Of a stretch of 64,000 bases of DNA, positions 24,263 through 35,644 are shown piece after piece. Where the stretch lies: positions 7,897,104 to 7,961,103 of the forward strand of contig JAAONU010000001.1 in NCBI GenBank assembly GCA_012932295.1. Reading direction: 5' to 3'. Position numbers and translations under genes: made by a program. Positions within the stretch are counted from its first letter, which is position 1. Each line of letters starts with the position of its first letter. Source of the stretch: Cyclina sinensis. Taxonomy: Eukaryota > Mollusca > Bivalvia > Venerida > Veneridae. The notes beneath the pieces are model-generated. The model did not search any database and was not told where the DNA came from. It saw only the letters and a program-made list of their open reading frames with translations.

Positions 24263-25199
24263 AAAGTTAAATTGCTAAAAATTAATATGCTTATCTTCTT
24301 AACAAACTGAATCATTGCATAATTAGGCCAGGTCATGTCAAATGAGTAGACTGTTGCAGCTATCCAATTCTTTTCAATTTCCAGAAGAAAAAACAGAGTC
24401 GTAAAGAGTATGTAAAGGTATCATGCTCATTATAAATATATTAAAAAATGAATCCTATACCCTTCTACTTCAGTTCTACATTCATGAATCAAAAATTCTG
24501 TTTTTTAAATTAACAGTCTCTAATCTTTGTAGGAGTCAAGAAAATTTTATATTTTGATTTAAGACTGTTATGTGTATATGTAAAGAATGATAAAATTTCT
24601 GATTCCTCCGATTTTTCCACTTGCAGTAAAATATTTTGAAAAATGACTATGCACGAATTCTGTAATATAATCAGATTCTCTTTTTTGGAATAAATCACAT
24701 TTGGAAATCATCCCCTTTTAGAAATGGCCAAATTTCAGTGACAACTAAGGTAAATGTGGTGACAATATCTGATGAAAGAAAACAATGGTAAAAGTGACAT
24801 TTTCCTTACATATTTTTCGTTGATATATGTACTGAAAACATAAAAGACATTTAGATTTACAACACCTATCTTTGTTCATTTTTTAATATAATGTCTTTGA
24901 AAATGAATAACTTCAACTTATTACTGCCAAAAGTCAATACTAACAATACTGCAGACACGTGTCAGAATAGCATTTGAGAAGAATGAGTTTATGTGATCGT
25001 GTGTTTTCAACTGTGGTATGAGGAATTTGTTGTTTCTTGTATCCATAAGGTGATCGTGATCGACACAGTCCTGTTTATTTTTTATTTTGTATAGCATGAC
25101 CAAGCTGGCTTGGTTTTGGCTATACTGGAGTGTTGACCATTTAATTCCTTAATCATGTTTGTTACACTGCTTGTATAGTGGAAATCATTATGAACATAC

Positions 25200-25232
25200 C
25201 TTGCTGCTGACCTCTGAACCGGAAATATACAG
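25200..25232 (-). other. CCDC57: Candidate non-coding first exon of CCDC57
   Basis: The minus strand reads CAGCAAG followed by a consensus donor GTATGT at 25199-25194. It lies 1.6 kb upstream of the acceptor at 23621 and could supply the leader exon. Its 5' end and the promoter are not determined. Confidence 0.35.
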
Positions 25233-26684
25233 GTATATGTAAGGTGTGAACTTTTAAAAGGTGTTGATAATGTAATTAATCAAATAATTAAAAAAAAAAA
25301 TCATCTTAACTTCTTGAATGAGCATCACCATGACATGTACATTGTATAATTATTAACATTATTGACCAGAAAGAACTCAAAATGAGGTGGAAATTTTTCC
25401 TTCTTTGCATATGTGATGCCCAACAAAATCTGTTGGGCACCGATTTGCACAAAAACTATGAAACTTACAAGTGAAAATATATATGTGGTGAAAGAGTTTT
25501 ATTTTCTGCTTCAGATGATCTATGATTGAAGTGAGTTTGCTGATAAATACAAAACCAGTTTATCATGTACAGCTTTCATAACGGTTAACTGACAGTTTAA
25601 AATAGACTACTGTTTTCACTGGCCATTGCTAATTTCTCATGACGCTCACACCCACATCAGATTGGGCTGATGTAAACAAGAGACTGACACAGGTTTAAAA
25701 GTCTCTATTTGCTTGTTTGGAGGTTTTGTGGAAGGCAGTGTCTAGAGGTACAGATCCGTACCCCTAGACAATACTTAAAGAATTGTCTGGACCATCTTTT
25801 ATATAATTAAGCATTAATTTACTTTGAATGAACTCAGTTTTAGTGGTTTTGACAGTTTTTTTGTATTTAACGGACTAAAATTATCTAAGAGTGATGATGA
25901 CTTTAGTTATATTCCGGTTACTTTTTCCGACGATATTATGCGAGTAATCCGAAATCCAACTTTTGTTTACAAAAAGAGAAACATATCGTTGTCATCTTGT
26001 GTATACTTTTTAAATAGAAAGCATTCAGTTATAAGCTGAACCTAAATGTGCATGACAAATGACCATTTATTTACATTTTTATAGCTTCTGACGACCGAAT
26101 GCAAAAATAATTGGAACACTCATATTAGGTTCAGTTACTTTCTGACCACACCATGTGGAGAAACTCTCTTCGTGGCCCCTTTTTTTGTGCCAAACAGACC
26201 TAATGAGTTATTAAAATAAATGAGCTAACATTTCTTTTTATGATTCTAGATAGTACTGTCTCAATGAAAATTCACACAAACCTATTTGTGATGCAGATTT
26301 ATGATTTGCAGTAGATTTTTTCAGTCATTATATTTTTTCAACATTTCTCTAGCAAAAGTTCATTTAAGTTGATGCAAAGTCCGTCTCTGCCGATCTCAAG
26401 AGAGATACTTCTCTAAGAGTATCAGAGACGCGCTGCTTACCATGACAGCGATGTAAGTAGTCCTGACTACTTTTAAAGTCCTTTTCAGGATTATACAAGT
26501 TAATTGAAAAGATACCTTCTCAAAGTGCCTGCTGGACGACAACGATATTTCTCAATCAGCCTATTCAGATTTTACACACCTATGAAAATAAAATTTAAGC
26601 TTAGCTTGCGGAAAAACAAAGGAATGTAAGCTGTAATAACTTCATTTTGTAGCAATATAAACAGATTTATGTAAGTTAAAAGAA

Positions 26685-26820
26685 GGTCCGTATCCCTAGA
26701 CATTCCTACTAGTATTGTCTAGAGGTACGGATCCGTACCTCTAGAACGGTGGTCTAGGGGTACGGATCCATACGATCCCTCTAGACCGGCGGTCTACAGG
26801 TACGGATCCATACCTCTAGA
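26685..26820. repeat. Cluster of TCTAGAGGTACGGATCC palindromes
   Basis: 26718-26745 is a perfect 28-bp palindrome, TCTAGAGGTACGGA plus its reverse complement. Near-palindromic relatives follow at 26753-26785 (with a 5-bp insertion) and 26793-26820. A half-site lies at 26685-26700, and another relative at about 25738-25769. Confidence 0.9.
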
Positions 26821-27541
26821 TACTTCCTTTGTGGAACATATTCGTAAGAATAGAGTAATTCATTTTTTTCCAAATGTGTAAGTGTAAAATGACTGTAAGT
26901 CAGCTGGGAAATAGGGATTCCACAAAATCCATTTTCCATCACTATTTTGGTGGTTTTATGGTTGAGATGTAAAGGAATCATCCTGCCTTAAGTTGCAGTT
27001 TTGAGACTTAAATGACTTGGTTAGGAAAGTCTTGGGGTGAAACGTCTGGAAATCATTCTAGTTCAAATAATTGTACTAAAAAAGTTGAATATCATGTTAT
27101 TTTTTTAATGGTCGATATCCGCCTTCAGAAAGGCAGCATCCTGCCTGAAGTCGCATTATTGAGACTAGAAATCGTTCATACCAACCTATCTGGAATTCTG
27201 TTCTTTTCACCATGTAGTGCAGCCATATCTAGACAAACTATATATAATTTTAATGATACGGCCAACAGTCACCACATTTTTCGGAAAAAGCCAATATCAA
27301 GCAATACCCAAATCTGATCGAATTTACAATTCTACAGCTTATTAGCAATACGGAATTCCATTGTTTTTATAAGTATCTACTATAGTCATGTTATTTACGG
27401 TAGTAATTCAATCATTTGGCATGTTAAACGTAATTTATATTACAAAACATCTCTATGGTCCTGCCTTAACTTGCAGACAGTTGCCATTTGTAAATAATAC
27501 CAAAAAGCGGAAAGTCGTAAAGGTTTTAAGATACTAAAACT

Positions 27542-30459
27542 GGGGACAGTATAAAACGCTGACGCGAAACGCTGACAATATACAATAAGAGGAAAAACAC
27601 TGACGATATAGATAAAGAACAATTTCAGAAAACGCTGACAACATAGATATAGTATGTTAATAGAGTTTCTACGCTGTCATATGTATAAATTAACTGATGT
27701 ATTAAAAATCAGTACTGATCCTTGAAAAAAGGAAAATATCATTTGTTGAAATAAGAAAATGATAAAAGATAAAGAGAGAAAAATGAAATTTGAAAAACAA
27801 AGTCGCTCACTTAGTTAAAAGTGATTTTTAGATAAATTTGGAATGAACTTAAGTATTTGCTTGTGGTGGAATTGGCAATTAAAGATTTAATTACCTTTTA
27901 AAATTATTTGTCAACTTTGAAGGAAGAGGAAAAACGTTGAAGATCTAGAAAAAGTACAGTACAATTTTTTTCTGAAAACGCTGATACCATAGATGTAGTA
28001 GGTTTATGGAGTTCATCCGCTGTCATATATAGTAAAAATAACTGATGTATTAAAAAGCAGTTCTGAGATTTTAAAAATGGAAAATATCATTCTATGAAAA
28101 AAAGATAATAATACAAAATGAAAAGAAGAAAAACAAATTTGAAAAACAAAGAGCGCAGTTAATAAAAAAACCTAGTCATTTTATATAGGTGTTGATTGGT
28201 AATTTATTTTACTATACTTTAGTACGCGTGAAATATCACAGTAGAATTGCTAGGGTGTTATTTGAACAAATTTATTGGTGTTAATTGAATAATCGTGTCA
28301 TTAATATAGGTGTTGATTGATTGTTTATTAGATGTACGTGTCATGTTATTGTAGCAGCGCCCGCAAGGTGTGTTTAATCCACATTAGAAAATCAAAGTGA
28401 TTAATTATATATAATTTATTATGATTTTTTTACATAGTTAAATTGTATTACAGTTACGGGTTTAAGGAACTTAATATTCAGAGAAAAATGTGGTCTTTAT
28501 AGTAATTATATTTCATACTTATTTATTTTAAATCGATTTTACCTGTGGGTAAGTGCTTCTGGGCTGAAACCAGTACTTGCACGGAAAGTGAGGAATGCGG
28601 AAAGTCACTGTAGACTTTTACCCTTGATGTGAATCGAACTGTATGTCCTTTATATATATTAATAAATCAAAGGAAAGTTCAAAATACAGTTATTGACTTG
28701 TAATTTATTACTAGATATAGTCTTTTGGATACTGGTTTTGAGCTTTGCAGCTTATTTGTCCTAATACATTTTTAGGTCGTCGTTCTTGTAACTGGTGCTA
28801 ATGACTTTGGCTCAGCATCACGGAGTGAAGTAATTGATGACAATATAAAAGCAAAAACGCTGACGATATGAAATATATAAGGAAAACGCTGACGATATGA
28901 AATATATAGGGAAAACGCTGACGCTTTGTATTTGTACTTACACTTAACTTCAAGTATAGATTAAAGTTAAATATTGCATTAATATAATGAATATGTTTTT
29001 AAATAAATGAGTAGAATGTGTACTTATAATTTGTTTACTATTTATGAATTTAATTAATTGAAGAGGACTGATGACTTTAGTTGATTTAGAAGTGTTCAGA
29101 CCTGTACTGTTAGAGCCATTGGGGATGAAATAATGAAATAACTCTGATTTTTGTATAGTAATATATTTATATAGCACAAACATGTATCTTAATAGAAGTG
29201 TAAAGCACAAACATGTATCTTCATACAGAGGTGTGTTATCAAGTATTATTCATCTGTGCTATGAATGATAAATATATGGCTAAGCATATGCTTATCATAT
29301 ACATGTTACATGATATATTAATTTACACAATAAAAATACCATGCCTAATGGACCTATATGTCAATAAATCATTTTTTTTCATTTAATTATATCACATGAG
29401 AGGTGAAAGATACATAAATATATCTTTTTTCATCAAATGATATTTTCCATTTTTAAAGGATCAGTACTGATTTATAATACATCAGTTATTTTACTATATA
29501 TCACAGCGGAGGAACTCCGTTAACATACTGTATCTATGTTGTCAGCGTTTTCTAAAATTGTTCTTTATCTAAATCGTTAGCGTTTTTCCTCTTTCCTCAA
29601 AGTTGACAAATATTTTTGAAAGGTAATTAAATTTTTAACTGCCCATTCCGCTACTAGCAAATAATTAAGTTTATTTCAAAATTATTTAAATTATTTAAAA
29701 ATCACTTTTAATTAAGTGAGCTACTCTGTTTTTCATTTTTTTTTCTCTTCATTTCTTTTTTTTTTCATCAAATGATATTTTCTATTTTTAAAATCTCAGA
29801 ACTGATTTTAATAAGTCATTTTACTATATATGAAAGCGGAGGAACTCCATTAACATACTATATCTATTTTGTCTTCGTTTTCTGAAATTGTTCTTTATCT
29901 AAATCGTCAGTTTTATTCCTATTTCCTCAAAGTTGACAAATATTTTTACAAAGTAATTTAATTTTTAATTGCCAATTCCACTACTAGCAAATACTTAAGT
30001 TTATTTAAAATTAATCTAAGAATCAGTTTTGATTAAGTCAGCTACTTTGTTTTTCAAATTTCTTTTTTTTTTCTCTTCATTTTTTTATTGCTGTTTTTTT
30101 TTTAAGGTAATTAAATCTTTAATTGCCAATTCTACCACAAGCAAATACTTAAGTTCATTCCAAATTTATCTAAAAATCACTTTTAACTAAGTGAGCGACT
30201 TTTGTTTTTCAAATTTTATTTTTACTCTCTTCATTTTTTATTATCATCTTTTTTCATCAAATGATATTTTTCTTTTTTCAAGGATAAGTACTGATTTTTA
30301 ATCCATCAGTTATTTTACTATACATAACAGTATAACTCCATTAACATACTATATCTATGTTGTCAGCGTTTTCTGAAATTGTTCTTTATCTATATCGTCA
30401 GCGTTTTTCCTCTTATTGTATATTGTCAGCGTTTCGCGTCAGCGTTTTATACCGTCCCC
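27542..30459. mobile_element. 2.9-kb element with long inverted repeats and 7-bp target duplication
   Basis: The left end begins GGGGACAGTATAAAACGCTG at 27542. The right end (30440-30459) is its near-exact reverse complement, and the inverted arms stay alignable for about 370 bp (27542-27910 against 30090-30459). TAAAACT occurs directly on both sides (27535-27541 and 30460-30466). Arms contain tandem subrepeats (left copy again at about 27928; right copies at about 29536 and 29870). The motif AACGCTGAC recurs many times, including a triplet at 28852-28925. No ORF of transposase size exists, so it is non-autonomous. The superfamily is not assigned. Confidence 0.88.
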
Positions 30460-31389
30460 TAAAACTGATTAAGTACTCAACAGGGCGTCGGTCGTTATGT
30501 CGACCAGTACTGACGATAAAGAAAGATAAAAATTAACTCAGTTAGATAAATTAAGTTCTCAGAGATAGCTAACAGAATATAGAGGGATCAGCGATAACGC
30601 GCTTGATCTTGATCATGATGGTTTTTACGGTGAGTCGTCGTTGCCGACATTTTTTCCTGATCATAATAACATGAGGTAGCGCATTCCAATCAGGAATGGT
30701 GTTGGTTATGGTTTGAAACTGAATTCAAATAGGTCCGTCCTGGCGTATATTAGGTTAAAATGTTCACAATGCATGTTTTTGGTTACACGAAAGGGTCGCC
30801 TGAGAATATCCAAAGGTAGTGATGCTTCAGAATATAGGGCTTTATAGAAGAGGGTCACCCTGCTTTGTATTCTTCTTGCATTTAAAGAATTCAGTTTCAG
30901 ACTATTTAAAATTGCAGTCACACTTCCTGTATCAAAGTATTTAATTGATGTTATAAATCTGGCTGATAATAAGAGCTTTATATGCTTGAAGTTTTACTTA
31001 TAACGAAAATGCCTGGATATTTTTCCTAGTGTTCTATATGCTTTATTGAAGTTTCTTCGATATGCTTGTTCCAGCTCAGATCATTTGTTATATTAAAACC
31101 TCATCCCGCACTGGACGGCCCAATCACCTAGTTTGTTAATATCCTTTCGTTCGAAGTTCCACACAATCTTCTTTATTATTAATTTCACGATAACAAACGC
31201 AATCGCCAGCAAATAATCTTATATTAGAGGTGTTGGTATCCGATATGTCATTTATATGAACGAGAAAAGGGACAGGTCCAAGAACTGTTCCCTGTGGCAC
31301 ACCAGACTGCACTGCTGATAAGCTAGATGATTCACCGCATACTTTAACACTTTGTGTAAGATCGACTAAAAATGAATCAATCCATTTAA

Positions 31390-31814
31390 AGCGACTGACT
31401 CACAGATGGAGAAAAAAGAAAATGTTCTAATATCTTGAATTTTTGCTGTAATTGTGAAGAACATATTTAAACTTAGTTACTGACTCATTTTTTGATACAG
31501 AAAAACATCAAAACATAAGATTTACACATTATTTTCGGTAAAACATTTACCCAGTTATAGTCACGGGGAAGTTATTTTAGTTATAAAATTAATTTTGACG
31601 CTTCCTATTAAATATGCGCTGTGGCTCAGTAGTCTAGATCGTCCCGCTATATTTTACTGACCGAAAGGTCGTGGGTTCAAATCCTGGTTAAGTCAAACCT
31701 TTTTTGTTCAGTTTTGATGGTGAATAAAAGCATATTATGTTTTTTCCATAGTATATTGATTTCTCTTAAATTTTAAAGAAAAAAAAATCAGAAAAATTCT
31801 GTGAGTCAGTCGCT
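31390..31814. mobile_element. TTAA-flanked inverted-repeat element A, with tRNA-like segment
   Basis: The ends AGCGACTGACTCACAGA and its reverse complement are preceded and followed by TTAA (31386-31389 and 31815-31818), the target of piggyBac and Kolobok transposons. Inside, 31618-31684 carries an A-box-like GTGGCTCAGTAGTCTAG and a B-box GGTTCAAATCC, as in tRNA-derived SINEs. No transposase. Inserted in the LINE reverse transcriptase. Confidence 0.85.
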
Positions 31815-31818
31815 TTAA

Positions 31819-32300
31819 TGGGATATACAGGCAAAAGTTTTATGTTTTCTTTCTCGTTTCTTCAATCAATATACTATAAATGTGATCGAAATAGATACAA
31901 TGATCAGTCCAAGTAACAAAGATTTCCTCTTTTTAAATGTAAAAGCGGGTTGTTTCCTAACTTGACCCACGTGGGTCTAGATAGAAAATTTAGATTTCAC
32001 GCTAAATTTTGCATTGAACGATTGGACGGTTGAAGTAACTGTCAAGTGATCTACGGCCAAACGCAACCAAGGGAAACGACGATTGGTTGTTTTTGTCACG
32101 TGACCTATTTAAAAACAACTCGGTGTTTCCGTTCACATTTTATTTTCTGTTAAAGAACGTTCAATTTTTTGCGTTCAAACTCGCATTTCACTTTATTTAA
32201 GAACGAACATACTGAGAATTAACATTCTTCATATTGACCGTGATTTGAGCAAATTACATCAGTTTTAATTCTTTTGGGATCCATTTGCCTGTGTATCCCT
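31819..32300. mobile_element. TTAA-flanked inverted-repeat element B
   Basis: Begins TGGGATATACAGGCAAA and ends with the reverse complement of AGGGATACACAGGCAAA. TTAA is at 31815-31818 and 32301-32304. It shares its left TTAA with element A. Non-coding. Confidence 0.8.
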
Positions 32301-33514
32301 TTAAGTATGTTGGACCATAGTTATGTAGCTTAATTTTCAAAAGTTCATGCGGCACCGTGTCGAAGACCTTTTCAAAAGTCCACCTGTTTGTTACGATCTA
32401 ATGACAAAGCCCAGTCGTGTATGACATTTATCAGTTGAGTTTCATAACTATGGTGTCTTCTAAATGCATGTTGCCTAGTATTTAAGATTCCATTAGATTC
32501 AAAATGATTCATAAGGTTGGAGCAGATGATATGCTCTATCAGCTTACATACCGATCAGCGATACAGGTCTGTAGTTGCTTGGCACGGATTTGTCGTTTTT
32601 CCTATAAATGGGACATATATTGGCTGTTTTCCAATTTTCAGGTATTACGCCTTTATCGATGGATTGTTGAAATAAATGTGCTAACACTGCAGCCATGCTT
32701 GATCCTAGTTCTTTTAATACTGTAGGAAGCATGTAATTCAGAATTCGCAAATTAGATCCTCTCCTAACATTGCTAATTGTTTTGGACGAGTTATTTAACC
32801 GTTGTCCCATGCATCAGTGCTATACAATAAGCACGAAAATGAACCACGGAGTGCCCCTGGAATGGGATACTCTCTGCGTCTTGCATTTTCTCCCGCAATC
32901 TAAAGTAACAGTCTTCACGTTCAATCTTTTTAACTGCCTAAACTGTTTACGCATCAGTTTGTCCAATCATTGTAATCTAGTGTATATTTTGCACGAGAAT
33001 CTTGTGAATTTGATCTATATAAACTAGTGAATTAAATGTTCTGCTGACTGTGTGCCGACTATTCTGGCCAGTATAGTCAAGAGTTAAATTAGTCTTGAAC
33101 TTAAAAAGGACCAAGTCTTTTCCTAGCTGGTAAATATTGCTGACGTCCTCCTAACTGAATTTAACTCTATGCGTAAGACCTCTTTTGTTTCATTAATTTA
33201 GGTTTTTATACGGATAAATATTAAATAAGATTACTAAGATTTCTTACAATTGAATAGAATCATTAAATTGTTCAACACTGCATAATAAACTCTTTGTCAG
33301 CTAAACTGTGTTAATTATTCTAAATTAGTAGAGGTACTTTTGAACGACCAATTTACAAAGGTTTAGTCCGTCTGTTAGAGACCTGCTGACTTCATTGCCT
33401 TCCGAACCTGACGAACCGATTACACTCTATTGTAGGCCTAAAGTATTTTCCAAAGACGTTCAACGAACAGACACACTATTCTTATTTAATGTGACCATAT
33501 TTTTTTACACTGCT

Positions 33515-33612
33515 ATGGTTTTACAAAAAAAGAAAGAAAGAATGAATGAAAGAAAGAAAGAAGTTAAGTTTAACATAATGTAGTTTAAAAAAAAAGAAAG
33601 AAGAAGAAAAAG
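33515..33612 (+). repeat. GAAA-rich microsatellite
   Basis: Purine-only runs of GAAA/GAAT repeats at about 33523-33570 and AAGAAG at 33595-33612, typical of simple-sequence slippage. Confidence 0.75.
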
Positions 33613-34285
33613 ACCCTGACACCCTAACTTGAATGAATGGATATGAAATTTAGTTAGAACTGACCTCGGCATTGATGTCGTTAACCTTGATTAGACCAAT
33701 TTCTGATAAAGTAGACGATTGGACATTGAAAATTGAAGTGTTCTTACTGTGTCTAATCTAACAAGAATTTTGATGCAACATTCGTTTTGTGAATGGTACA
33801 AAATCACTGCATAAGTAATATTCTTATTTCAGTAACGCGTACTTTGTCATATGCAAAAAATGTTAAAAAGTAACACGTTTTCGCGAGTAGAAGTTTAGTT
33901 TCGTTTATGATTTTACAGATAAATCAACTTCAACTTCAACTTAATACTGCCAAAAGTCAGGAACTTTTAAAATTATACAAGTTAATAACAAGGAAAACAA
34001 GATTTAACTGAAGATCTTACTTAAACATTTATTTTAAGTACTTTAAAATCTATATAACTTGTTTAGTCCACTGATAAAAGCTGGCGCAGTTGGGGTAGCC
34101 TTAATCTTGGTCAGTAATTCGTTCCAGAAGAAATGCCAATAATAGAAATACATAGCAAGATATGTGTATGTTTTCTGTAAAAGACCCTTCTGTGACTATT
34201 TTTGTTACCAGTCATACATTTTCAGTTATTTCTAACTTTATGGTGTTGTCATTCTTCAACATGATACACTGTATCTTGCAAGCAA

Positions 34286-35402
34286 GTCAAAATAGACTCA
34301 TATCGGCCCCAAGTCGATTTGGCCTCAAAATAAGTCAAATTGGCCCCAAAATAAGTCAGATCAGCCCCAAAAAAGTCAGATCTGCCCCATTGCATTTCTT
34401 ATAAGTCAAATCAGCCCCAAAATAAGACAGATCGGCCCCAATTGTTTGGTAAAAAGAAGATTAATAAGATATAATTGTGTTTGAATAATTAAATAAAAAT
34501 CAGCTTTACTTTTATTGAAAATTGTTATTAACAATTTTACAGGCGCACAATAATTTCTGTTTAATTATCAACATGACAAACAAAAACAAATTACTGTTAA
34601 ATTAAATTAGCTTTAATGATAGTGATAATTGTTATTAACATAATTTTTAGTGTGTAATCCATGGACTTGACAACATCACAAAAACCTCAAGTTAAAGAAT
34701 GTTTCATATAGCCTTTTAAATGTGCTATAATTAACCAAAGGTATTTAACTGAATAAATGCACAAACGATTTCAAAAACAAAAAAAGGTAATTTTTATTAT
34801 GATTATGATACTGTTTTGATTTGACGTGATTAGTGGAGTTAAGTAAATAATCTTGTCATTTATATAGGTGTTGATTTGTATTATATTTTACTGTACTTTG
34901 TCTTCATTACTCATGAAATGTCTCAATAGAATTTCACGCTAGTGTGCTTTATCCACAACGTAAGTACTTAGAGTGCGGAAATATAATCATGTTATTTGTA
35001 TAGGTGTTGATTGGGTTTTGTTTATTAACTGTGTCATGCAACAATTACAGCGCCTGCAAGGTGATTTAATCCACGACATAAGATCAAAGTGATTAATTGT
35101 ATATAATTGATAATGATTTATCATTGTCTAGATAATGAAAAAAATTCGCAAATATCTCTGATAGGGCAAAGATTAATTTAAGCAGCAGGCATACAAAATT
35201 ATACCATTCAAATATGTTTGATTAATAAAACGATATATAAATAAATGTAAATGATCTTCTGTTTCATTCGAATGCTTTGTAAGGTGAATTCACTGAAAAA
35301 ATGTTATACTAAAACTAACTTTTTACATAAAAAAACTGAGGCAAATTTGACTTGAGGCCAATTTGACTTGAAGCCAATTTGACTTTGGGCTGATTTGACT
35401 GT
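34286..35402. mobile_element. Element with inverted minisatellite ends (AGTCAAATYRGCCCCAAAATA)
   Basis: The left end holds about six roughly 22-bp units of AAGTCAAATCAGCCCCAAAA type (34286-34440). The right end (35340-35402) holds the same unit in reverse complement. The interior (34850-35120) is a diverged copy of 28180-28430 from inside the 27542-30459 element (ATATAGGTGTTGATTG, CAGCGCCYGCAAGGTG, ATCAAAGTGATTAATT). No ORF. Target duplication not seen. Confidence 0.75.
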
Positions 35403-35644
35403 AATTCCTGTATCTCAGAAAAAAATCGCTGAGCATCCCACCAAATTGCGAGAGGTTTTATATTGTTGAATTATAAGCCAATATCCCATATATTTGCTAC
35501 CATCTATCTTTAAAAATTAATTTGGTTATATGAAAATTTATTTTCAGATATATTTAGTAAAATTGTATTTGCCATCCCATACTTCTTGCTTCGCTATCAC
35601 AAAAAACTTTTCATTTCAGAAACACTGCTTTCGGTCTTTCAACG

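Larger units (their letters stand above)
30480..32830 (-). pseudogene. CR1/Jockey-like LINE reverse transcriptase remnant
   Basis: A minus-strand non-LTR retrotransposon ORF2 corpse. From high to low coordinates: an N-terminal RT segment (GVIPENWKTANICPIYRK, NYRPVSL, 32810-32544); the motif KVFDTVPHELLKIKL near 32340-32380, after a stop or frameshift; SGVPQGTVLGP near 31280; FAGDC at about 31205, where the catalytic FADD is expected; and a C-terminal DWNALP region near 30680. Stops and frameshifts are numerous. The RT is split between PTYLK and WIDSFL by the two TTAA-flanked elements at 31390-32300. Confidence 0.88.
23621..35619. other. Gene-free interval between divergent genes
   Basis: Holds the repeats listed separately. 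Outside them, 24261-25190, 25770-26680, 26825-27530 and 32830-34280 are AT-rich DNA in which I see no supported gene. A short stem-loop (TGCCCAACA, five-base loop, TGTTGGGCA) lies at about 25410-25435. Confidence 0.6.

Noticed and set aside
31618..31695. Functional tRNA gene
   Set aside because: No complete cloverleaf could be drawn, and it lies inside an inverted-repeat element.
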